Source: Chloroflexota bacterium
GTDB lineage: Bacteria > Chloroflexota > Anaerolineae > Anaerolineales > Villigracilaceae
DNA length: 10,000 bases
Direction of reading: 5' to 3'
Assembly: GCA_020217065.1 (NCBI GenBank)
Contig: JAIWOB010000021.1
Location: forward strand, 1-10,000
Part shown: piece after piece, positions 1 through 5,115 of the stretch
How the letters are laid out: the number at the start of each line of letters is the position of its first letter
Position numbering within the stretch: position 1 is the stretch's first letter
Made by a program: the position numbers and the translations under genes
The notes under the pieces: generated by a model
Told to the model about the DNA's origin: nothing
The model's database searches: none
The model's input: only the letters and a program-made list of their open reading frames with translations

Positions 1-682
1 TTTCCACGCCATCGAGCGATTCGGAGAGGTGGGTGTTCATCCTGCCAAAGGTGGCGCGGACTTCGTCGGTGATGGGCGCAAGCGTCTTGAGGTAACGCGC
101 CAGCGCGATGAAATAAATCGCCGTGAAAATGGCGGGCGTGAGCAGGAGCGATGGGTGATAACGCGGGGCGGCGAAGAACGGCATGACCAGAAACATGAAC
201 GAGCCCGCTACGAGATTGACTCCGGGGCTGAACATGTAGTTGACCTCGCGCACGTCGTTGGTGGCGCGCGCCATCGTATCGCCGACGGGCTGCAGGTTGT
301 GGAAGGTCATGCTTTTGCCAAGCAGCGAAAGATATAACTCGTCGCGGATGTCGCGCTCCATTTTTTGAGCCAGCAATTCCGCGCCAAAGTTGCGCCCCAG
401 CTGGAGAACGCCGCGGATAATCTGCGAAACGCCGATGGTCAACGCCAGCGGAAGCAGAACCGACGTGTCGGGCTGAGGCTGAGTCATGGCGTTGAAGGCG
501 TCGCCCGTCAGCACGGGGACATACGCCGCCAGCGCCGCGTTGCCAATCGCGCCGACAATCAACATGGCGACAATCCACAAGTAAGGTCGGACGTGTGAAG
601 CAATCCAGCGGAGAACTGTGGTCCGGTTGAATAAGTTTTTACGATGCAGGGTAAATTCTGCGGGAATGGAAACGGTAGACAT
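1..682 (-). CDS. ABC exporter, N-terminal transmembrane part (partial)
   Basis: This is the first 227 codons of an ABC-type export protein; the rest, including any ATPase domain, lies beyond the left edge. The reading frame is open throughout. The protein begins MSTVSIPAEF and has hydrophobic helices near residues 34-55 (LWIVAMLIVGAIGNAALAAY), 76-90, and about 160-200. Between them is the typical exporter stretch: a charged 'ERDIRDELYLSLLGKSMTFH' segment followed by 'GDTMARATNDVREV', which matches the conserved intracellular-loop pattern (G-x-x-x-x-R-x-x-N-D-V) of MsbA-like half transporters. The substrate cannot be read from this. I chose the ATG at 680-682 because a TAGAAT box lies exactly 7 nt upstream, which suits a leaderless mRNA. 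An in-frame ATG at 689-691 overlaps that box and would add only MTR. pyrB lies upstream on the same strand, but the gap and the private promoter suggest separate transcription. Confidence 0.88.
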   Translation of the reverse strand, partial: MSTVSIPAEFTLHRKNLFNRTTVLRWIASHVRPYLWIVAMLIVGAIGNAALAAYVPVLTGDAFNAMTQPQPDTSVLLPLALTIGVSQIIRGVLQLGRNFGAELLAQKMERDIRDELYLSLLGKSMTFHNLQPVGDTMARATNDVREVNYMFSPGVNLVAGSFMFLVMPFFAAPRYHPSLLLTPAIFTAIYFIALARYLKTLAPITDEVRATFGRMNTHLSESLDGVE

Positions 683-689
683 ACGGGTC

Positions 690-695
690 ATTCTA
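690..695 (-). promoter_or_regulatory. Predicted -10 box of ABC exporter gene (leaderless)
   Basis: On the minus strand GGTAGAAT places a TAGAAT -10 box 7 nt before the ATG, so the predicted transcript starts at or within a base of the start codon. A possible -35, TTGCAA, lies at 715-720 with a 19-bp spacer, slightly long. No Shine-Dalgarno sequence precedes the start. The same arrangement occurs at 8223-8228. Confidence 0.5.
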
Positions 696-738
696 CCATT
701 GGCTATCCGTGCGGTTGCAAGCCCCCCATTCATGCGCC

Positions 739-802
739 CGAGGTTCCTGAAGGCATGAGGTATCTGAAGTTGTTATGCGCTTCCTCAGACACCTCGAACC
801 CT
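739..802. repeat. Intergenic inverted repeat with short direct repeats
   Basis: In the 148-bp gap between pyrB and the ABC exporter, GAGGTATCTGA (757-767) faces TCAGACACCTC (785-795). This is an 11-bp stem with one mismatch (a G-U pair on one strand) and a 17-nt loop. It is accompanied by imperfect direct repeats (GAGGTTCCTGAAG and GAGGTATCTGAAG, at about 740 and 757) and two copies of CTCAGAC (784-790 and 801 onwards). There is no T-tract next to the stem, so it does not look like a standard intrinsic terminator, though it could stabilise the pyrB mRNA 3' end. It may be a member of a dispersed palindromic repeat family, but that cannot be told from one copy. Confidence 0.45.
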
Positions 803-830
803 CAGACGCTTTAGAAACTTTGAATTTCTC

Positions 831-1814
831 CTACGCCTTTCCAAGCACCATCGCCAGCAGCGCCATTCTCACATATAAACCGTATTCCATCTGACGAAAA
901 TACGCCGCGCGCGGGTCATCGTCGAAGTCGGGGGAAATTTCGCCTACGCGCGGAAGCGGATGCATGACAATCATTTCCTGTTTTGCGGCTTTCATGATTT
1001 CGGGGTCAATCACGTATGCGCCTTTCACTTTTTCGTACTCGGCGGGGTCTTCAAAGCGCTCCTTCTGGACGCGGGTTACGTACAACACGTCGGTTTCGGG
1101 CAGGACTTTTTCAAGCGACGAATACTCCGCCTGTGGAATGCCCTTTGCCGCCACCTCTTCCATTACTTCTTTGGGCATCTTCAAAATATCCGGCGAGACA
1201 TAATTCAACTTGACTTTGAACATCGAAAGCAGGCGCGCCAGCGAATGCACTGTGCGCCCGTATTTCAGGTCGCCGAGCATGGTCACGGTCATGCCGTCCA
1301 CATTGCCGGCGCTAAGTTCCTCGAAGATGGTGAAAGTGTCCAGCAGAGCCTGGGTGGGGTGTTCGCCCACGCCGTCGCCGGCGTTAATGACGGGCTTCTT
1401 CGCCGCTTTTGCCGCAATCGCCGCCGACCCTGTTTCGGGGTGACGCAGCACAATCACGTCCGCGTAACATTCGAGCGTGCGCACCGTGTCGGGCAGACTC
1501 TCGCCTTTCGACACCGACGAATACTTCACTTCGTTGATTGGGATGACGCTGCCGCCAAGCCGTTCCATCGCCGCCGTGAACGACGACGACGTGCGCGTGG
1601 AGGGTTCATAGAACAGGTTCGCCAAAATCTTGCCTTTCAGCAGGTCGAAGGTCCCAATGCGCTCGACCATGCCGCGCATTTCGTGCGCCACGCCGAAGAC
1701 GTATTCAAGGTCGTCGCGGCTGAATTGTTTGACGGAAATAATGTCCTTGCCGTACCAGTCGGCTTTTTTGTTCTCGCCGAAGGGCAGGTAGGGGTTAAGG
1801 GAGGGGGTTGGCAT
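831..1814 (-). CDS. pyrB: Aspartate carbamoyltransferase, catalytic subunit
   Basis: PyrB catalyses the committed step of pyrimidine synthesis, joining carbamoyl phosphate and L-aspartate to give N-carbamoyl-L-aspartate in the cytoplasm. At 327 residues it is close to the usual catalytic chain (about 310). The family signatures are present in order: the carbamoyl-phosphate loop YEPSTRTS at 69-76, SKGESL at 102-107 with the active-site lysine K103, HPTQ at 152-155, [12 protein letters not shown] at 181-192, the aspartate-binding VTRVQ at 246-250, and MHPLPR at 284-289. No regulatory subunit gene (pyrI) is next to it. The start is supported by a strong AAAGGAG (1823-1829) 8 nt upstream. The leader contains an 8-bp tandem repeat array, and a PII-like gene lies upstream on the same strand. 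I see no frameshift or missing catalytic residue. Confidence 0.96.
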   Translation of the reverse strand: MPTPSLNPYLPFGENKKADWYGKDIISVKQFSRDDLEYVFGVAHEMRGMVERIGTFDLLKGKILANLFYEPSTRTSSSFTAAMERLGGSVIPINEVKYSSVSKGESLPDTVRTLECYADVIVLRHPETGSAAIAAKAAKKPVINAGDGVGEHPTQALLDTFTIFEELSAGNVDGMTVTMLGDLKYGRTVHSLARLLSMFKVKLNYVSPDILKMPKEVMEEVAAKGIPQAEYSSLEKVLPETDVLYVTRVQKERFEDPAEYEKVKGAYVIDPEIMKAAKQEMIVMHPLPRVGEISPDFDDDPRAAYFRQMEYGLYVRMALLAMVLGKA

Positions 1815-1835
1815 AAGTTGGTCTCCTTTGTTAGG

Positions 1836-1915
1836 GTCGGATAGTCCGATAGTCTGATAGTCTTATAGTCTTATAGTCTGATAGTCGAATAGGCTGATGG
1901 TCGAATAGGCTGGCG
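1836..1915. repeat. 8-bp tandem repeat array (10 copies) upstream of pyrB
   Basis: Ten consecutive 8-bp units run without a gap: GTCGGATA, GTCCGATA, GTCTGATA, GTCTTATA (twice), GTCTGATA, GTCGAATA, GGCTGATG, GTCGAATA, GGCTGGCG. The consensus is GTCNNATA on the plus strand, or TATNNGAC read in the pyrB direction. The units degenerate towards the right end. The array fills most of the 118 bp between the PII-like gene and pyrB, ending about 6 bp before the pyrB ribosome-binding site. Unit changes would alter leader length by 8 nt; the repeat is non-coding, so no reading frame is affected. Confidence 0.9.
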
Positions 1916-1932
1916 GCGGTTGTCTTCCCTCG

Positions 1933-2268
1933 TCAACGAAACAAGTGATTCGCCAGCGGAATGACATTAATCAACGGCTCTTCGTAGGGATGATTTTTTT
2001 TGACGACTTTGACGGCTTCCTCCGCCAATTCCCGCCTGCAATTGACTTCAAGTTTGTATTCAGCCGTCTCGGTAATCTTGTTTTCCTCGCCTGAAAACGG
2101 ATTGGAGCCTGGCAGGGGACGAAAGAATCCGCGCGCCGGAATCAGCGCAACGCAGTGGTCGTAGTTTCCAATCCGCCCGACGCCAATTTTCGCCAGTTCA
2201 TCGCGGATTTTCAACGCATATTCCTGCGGGACGAAAATCTCAAGTTTTACATCGGTAAAGTTTTGCAT
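1933..2268 (-). CDS. Stand-alone PII-like protein (NIF3/YqfO insert-domain family)
   Basis: This 111-residue protein is the compact PII/CutA-like domain found inserted in the middle of bacterial NIF3/YqfO proteins, here without the flanking NIF3 metal-binding halves. Diagnostic pieces are the opening strand 'VKLEIFVP' (7-14), 'GAGRIG'-type GVGRIGNYDHC (29-39), 'GFFRPLPGSNPF' (47-58), and the closing HPYEEP (93-98). In the family this fold forms trimers, but the biological role of the single-domain form is not established; metal or small-molecule sensing is only a guess. The start is the ATG at 2266-2268, six nt after AAGGAG. The frame stays open upstream to an ATG at 2350-2352, but that extension crosses a terminator hairpin and does not look like protein. 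pyrB follows on the same strand beyond a repeat array. Expression is probably controlled by the leader terminator. Confidence 0.8.
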   Translation of the reverse strand: MQNFTDVKLEIFVPQEYALKIRDELAKIGVGRIGNYDHCVALIPARGFFRPLPGSNPFSGEENKITETAEYKLEVNCRRELAEEAVKVVKKNHPYEEPLINVIPLANHLFR

Positions 2269-2283
2269 ATTGTCTCCTTTGTC

Positions 2284-2322
2284 AAATAAAAAACTTCCGA
2301 AGCCGTCAAGGCTTCGGAAGTT
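2284..2322 (-). terminator. Intrinsic terminator inside the leader of the PII-like gene
   Basis: A perfect 13-bp stem, AACTTCCGAAGCC (2310-2322 on the minus strand) with GGCTTCGGAAGTT (2292-2304), has a 5-nt loop TTGAC. On the minus strand it runs directly into TTTTATTT. The T-run ends four bases before the AAAGGAG (2274-2280) of the PII-like gene. Because a promoter lies upstream of it and the previous gene already has its own terminator, this hairpin is placed like a transcription attenuator. Confidence 0.85.
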
Positions 2323-2387
2323 AAAAAGGGCTGCCCGCTTTCCTTCCCCCATGAGACGACAAATTTGCGGCGTTCCATATCCCCGCC

Positions 2388-2393
2388 ATTATA
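2388..2393 (-). promoter_or_regulatory. Predicted -10 box for the PII-like leader
   Basis: GGTATAAT gives a consensus TATAAT on the minus strand, located after the terminator of the upstream lipoprotein gene. The predicted start would be near 2380, producing a leader of about 112 nt before the ATG at 2268. No convincing -35 is present at the usual 17-bp spacing, as is also true for the other GGTANAAT boxes in this window. Confidence 0.55.
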
Positions 2394-2414
2394 CCCGCTT
2401 GTCGAATTTGCGGG

Positions 2415-2448
2415 AAAGAAACGTCCCGAAGATTTTCTCTTCGGGACG
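2415..2448 (-). terminator. Intrinsic terminator of the SIMPL-domain lipoprotein gene
   Basis: A perfect 10-bp stem CGTCCCGAAG/CTTCGGGACG (2439-2448 and 2422-2431 read on the minus strand), with a 7-nt loop, is followed by TTTCTTT. It begins only 8 bp after the stop codon of the lipoprotein gene, as expected for a rho-independent terminator. Confidence 0.85.
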
Positions 2449-2456
2449 CTCGGAAC

Positions 2457-3176
2457 TTACTTGATTTCGTAGGCGATATTGACCGAAACGGAGATGGTCA
2501 ACTGCCCCGGCTGGATGGAAACGGAACTGTCCGCCGCCATTCCGCCCCCGCCGCCCTTGCCTTCAAACATTGGGTAGGGGCTGTTATCGTAGAAGCTGAT
2601 GCTTTGAATCTCTCCCAATTTCAGTCCGGCGGCGTCCGCCAATTCTTGAGCCTGCTTCTTGGCGTCTTCGACCGCCTTGGCGCGGGCTTCCTTCACTGCG
2701 GCGGATTTATCCGCCACGTCGAATTGGATGCTGTTGATGCTGTTCGCGCCGGCGGCGATGACGTCGTCGAGGAGGTCGCCCAAGCCGTCAAGGTCGCGCA
2801 CGGTGACGTAGACGGTATTGTCCACCATGTAAACCGTGCCGGTCACTTTGCCTTCGGGGCTGTACTGCTGCGAGGGCCAGATGCTGAAGTTGATGGTGCG
2901 CAGGTCTTTTTCTTCCACGCCCGCTTTCTTCAAGGCTTCCAACACGGCGTTGGTCTGGGTCTTGTTTTGTTCCACCGTTTCCGAAGCGACAGAGCCTTCC
3001 GTATGCACGCCGACGTAAATATAGGCAATATCGGGCGTCAAATACGCGGAACCCAGTCCGTTTACGTTTAACGTGCGGGCGGCAGGCTGGGCTGCCTGAC
3101 TCATCACAGCGGGTCCGCAGGCGCTCAAAACGAGGGCGAACGCCAAGAGGGTAAAGATTAAGATTTTGGTACGCAT
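2457..3176 (-). CDS. SIMPL (DUF541) domain lipoprotein
   Basis: This is a secreted, probably membrane-anchored lipoprotein of 239 residues. A lysine/arginine N-region, a hydrophobic core and the lipobox LSAC with lipidation cysteine C20 form a type II signal peptide. A linker (about 21-33) leads to one SIMPL/DUF541 domain (about 34-239), recognised by the start 'RTLNVNGLGSAYLTPDIAYI', the helix rich in 'EQNKTQTNAVLEALKKAGV' and the 'EARAKAVEDAKKQAQELADAAG' segment. A glycine run (GKGGGGG, 206-212) sits in a loop before the last strands. Family members form oligomers at the cell surface or periplasm; their function is poorly known. The start has AAGGAG 6 nt upstream. The gene is divergent from nurA across a 113-bp gap and ends in a clear terminator, so it is probably monocistronic. 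Confidence 0.9.
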   Translation of the reverse strand: MRTKILIFTLLAFALVLSACGPAVMSQAAQPAARTLNVNGLGSAYLTPDIAYIYVGVHTEGSVASETVEQNKTQTNAVLEALKKAGVEEKDLRTINFSIWPSQQYSPEGKVTGTVYMVDNTVYVTVRDLDGLGDLLDDVIAAGANSINSIQFDVADKSAAVKEARAKAVEDAKKQAQELADAAGLKLGEIQSISFYDNSPYPMFEGKGGGGGMAADSSVSIQPGQLTISVSVNIAYEIK

Positions 3177-3232
3177 GTTTATCTCCTTGTTTTAATCTGT
3201 CTGATAGACGCCGCCGTTTTCAAAAAGTTCCC

Positions 3233-3261
3233 TTGTTTTTTGACCAATTTACGGCTAAAAT
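3233..3261 (+). promoter_or_regulatory. Predicted promoter of the nurA-herA cluster
   Basis: TTGTTT (3233-3238) and TAAAAT (3256-3261) are separated by a good 17-bp spacer. Transcription would begin near 3269, giving a leader of about 20 nt before the nurA ATG. It lies in the 113-bp divergent region shared with the SIMPL-domain gene; no clear operator palindrome is visible. Confidence 0.55.
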
Positions 3262-3289
3262 TTTTGCACAAATGTTCTAGCGAGAAGTC

Positions 3290-4474
3290 ATGCCCATAGA
3301 CTACCAGCAAATCTACGTCCAGATTCGGGAAATCGGCGCAGGCGCAAAAGAGCGGAAGAAGGCTCTTGAAGAACGGCGCGCCCTCGCCCGAAATTTGCTC
3401 GCCGCCTTTTCTTCTGAACTGGATGTCTTAAAATCCAAAGTTGAGGCAGCCAAGGCGGTTGACCCCAACATCCGCTGCGCCGTCCCGTTGAAAGAGCCTC
3501 TGGCTGCGCGCCGCCAGACCGCCGGTTCAGTTTCCAACGCGACGTTAATTGCCGCCGACGGTTCGCAAATCAACCCAGACCGGCACGCCGCCGTCCAGTT
3601 TGGATTGGTCAACGTAGGGGCAATCGCCATGCGGCTGGATTCCGGCGAAGCGCCCCTCGTCTCCACCGAAACCGAACTGCTGTTTGGCGACGACCTGGCG
3701 CCTAACGGCGTTCCCATGTCTGAAGGGATGGTCGCGCTTAAGCGCGACCTCGCCGAGCGCAGAAAGCTGGACGAGTTGTCGCAGGGATATTCGGGTCGGG
3801 TGGTCACCTTCACCGACGGTCCCATTGAGTTATGGGGCGCGCAGGGCGAAGACTCGAATGCGTTCTACGAGTTTCTCGAAAGATATAAAGATACGCTTTC
3901 CCGCCTGCAATCGCGCGGCGTGATTACCGCCGGCTACGTGGACAAGCCCTCCGCCGATTTGGTCGCGCGTCTGCTCGAAATCGCCTATGCCGACGCGGAG
4001 CAAATCAAAGGCATCCGTGAGTTCCATCCGCTGCGCGGCGTCAGCGACCGCTGGCTCTTTGGCGAGCGTGAGAATCCCCTCTTGCCGCCCGGCGAGCGTT
4101 CGGCGGTATTCAAGATACAATCAAGTTCCGAGAAAAATTACAAGGGAGCCCTCGAAGTTCACTTTTTCTATCTCAATGTCGGCGTCGAAGGGCGTCCCTG
4201 GCCCGTGCGCGTGGAAATCCCCCGCTGGGTGGCCGACGACCCCGCCCAATTGGATTTGCTCCACGCCGCGCTGGTGAATCAATGCCGTATGATGGGCAGC
4301 CGCCCCTACCCGTACCTGCTGCATCGCGCTCACGAGACGGCGATTGTCAAGGTGGAAGAGAAGCGGCAAATTGAACAACTGTTGGCAATGGAACTTCGCC
4401 GGCGTAACGAGGAAGTGGACGAAGGCTCGTACAAGCAATCCGCAAAGGATTTGCAGGGAAGAACCAGAAGATAA
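3290..4474 (+). CDS. nurA: NurA-type 5'-3' nuclease
   Basis: NurA is the nuclease that works with the HerA translocase to resect DNA ends, known best from archaea and also present in some bacteria. This copy has 394 residues. The NurA pattern is visible: a helical N-terminus (about 12-57), the catalytic strand 'LIAADGSQI' with D90, a second acidic strand 'VVTFTDGPIELW' with D176, 'ITAGYVDKPSADLV' (212-225), 'VRVEIPRWV' (306-314), and the C-terminal 'PYPYLLHRAHETAIV' (339-353), which corresponds to the conserved histidine-containing motif. The ATG is preceded by a moderate GAGAAG (3282-3287). herA lies further along on the same strand, after two other genes, which supports the assignment. The stop codon (4472-4474) is followed directly by a long hairpin before the next gene. 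No truncation is apparent. Confidence 0.88.
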   Translation: MPIDYQQIYVQIREIGAGAKERKKALEERRALARNLLAAFSSELDVLKSKVEAAKAVDPNIRCAVPLKEPLAARRQTAGSVSNATLIAADGSQINPDRHAAVQFGLVNVGAIAMRLDSGEAPLVSTETELLFGDDLAPNGVPMSEGMVALKRDLAERRKLDELSQGYSGRVVTFTDGPIELWGAQGEDSNAFYEFLERYKDTLSRLQSRGVITAGYVDKPSADLVARLLEIAYADAEQIKGIREFHPLRGVSDRWLFGERENPLLPPGERSAVFKIQSSSEKNYKGALEVHFFYLNVGVEGRPWPVRVEIPRWVADDPAQLDLLHAALVNQCRMMGSRPYPYLLHRAHETAIVKVEEKRQIEQLLAMELRRRNEEVDEGSYKQSAKDLQGRTRR

Positions 4475-4505
4475 TATCGTTGCGAAGCGACCTTTGCAAC
4501 GATAT
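4474..4505 (+). repeat. Long intergenic hairpin between nurA and the HAS-barrel gene
   Basis: ATATCGTTGC (4474-4483) pairs perfectly with GCAACGATAT (4496-4505). The stem extends inward through GAAG/CTTT (one G-U pair) to a CGAC tetraloop, about 14 bp in all. It begins at the last base of the nurA stop codon and ends 3 nt before the GGAGA ribosome-binding site of the next gene. No T-run follows, so it is not a typical intrinsic terminator; an mRNA processing or stability element, or a dispersed palindromic repeat, is more likely. Confidence 0.7.
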
Positions 4506-4517
4506 ATTGGAGACAAT

Positions 4518-5111
4518 ATGACGCAACAAATTGAAATCGGACGTTTACTTCGCGCAGGGACAACGGGATTCGTCGCGGGCTGCCGCGTCAACCAATTGAG
4601 CGCGCCTTCCTTCGGGGCGTTGCTCCGCGCGCCGCTGGGAGAAGGCTATCAAATATTCGGTCTTATCTACGACATCCGCATTGACGACGATGGGCTGGTG
4701 CGCCAACTCGTCACCGCCGACCACGTTTCCGAAGAGGTCATGAAAGACAACCGCGAGCGGCGCATTGTGCCGGTGGAAATGTCCGTCCTGACGGTGGGCT
4801 ATGAACAGGACGGGAAGGTTATCCACCTCCTGCCGCCCCGTCCGCCGCTGAGTTTGGACGTCGTCTATTTGTGTGACGACAAAGACCTGACTCGTTTCAC
4901 CGAGAAATTTGGCTATTTCAGGCATCTCCTGAACTGTAAGGACGCGCCTGTCGGCGAAGTTTTCGCCGCTCATATCTTACAGGCGGGCAGGGCAAGGGGC
5001 GCGGAGGGCGGGCGTTGGATGGAAGCCGCAACGCAGGAAATCATCGCCCTATTGCGCGACGATTACCCGGCTTTGATGTCTGCGCTGGGCGCGCTGGCGG
5101 ATATTTCGTAA
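4518..5111 (+). CDS. Stand-alone HAS-barrel-like protein, companion of NurA/HerA
   Basis: This 197-residue protein resembles the N-terminal part of the HerA encoded downstream. Its residues 7-56 (IGRLLRAG..., ending FGLIYDIRI) follow the same pattern as HerA residues 8-54 (IGYIVSGG..., ending YGLVTDIQL), the HAS-barrel. A later 'PPRPPLSLD' (107-115) echoes HerA 'PPHHTPVSLA' (127-136). There is no Walker A or B motif, so it cannot be an ATPase. The C-terminal third (about 120-197) is mostly helical and not recognised. HAS-barrels mediate docking in HerA and ATP synthase rings, so a role as adaptor between NurA and HerA or as a cap on the ring is inferred, not shown. The start at 4518 has GGAGA five nt upstream; the frame is open to an ATG at 4344, but that overlaps nurA by 130 bp and lacks sense. 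The next gene starts 4 bp after the stop. Confidence 0.7.
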   Translation: MTQQIEIGRLLRAGTTGFVAGCRVNQLSAPSFGALLRAPLGEGYQIFGLIYDIRIDDDGLVRQLVTADHVSEEVMKDNRERRIVPVEMSVLTVGYEQDGKVIHLLPPRPPLSLDVVYLCDDKDLTRFTEKFGYFRHLLNCKDAPVGEVFAAHILQAGRARGAEGGRWMEAATQEIIALLRDDYPALMSALGALADIS

Positions 5112-5115
5112 ATCC

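Noticed and set aside
960..1844. A 294-codon open frame on the plus strand opposite pyrB
   Set aside because: It lies almost wholly antisense to a well-recognised pyrB, is rich in His, Arg and Phe in the way antisense frames of high-GC genes are, and has no family features.
2269..2352. N-terminal extension of the PII-like gene to the ATG at 2350-2352
   Set aside because: The extra 28 residues would be encoded by the terminator hairpin and the ribosome-binding site. The family begins at the MQNF start.
3272..3280. Two-codon minimal ORF (ATG TTC TAG) at the start of the nurA leader
   Set aside because: It lies 3 nt after the predicted transcript start and could affect initiation, but such a short frame is easily a chance event and nothing else supports it.
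4344..4517. N-terminal extension of the HAS-barrel gene to an earlier ATG
   Set aside because: It would overlap the conserved end of nurA by about 130 bp and run through the 4474-4505 hairpin. The ATG at 4518 has its own GGAGA.
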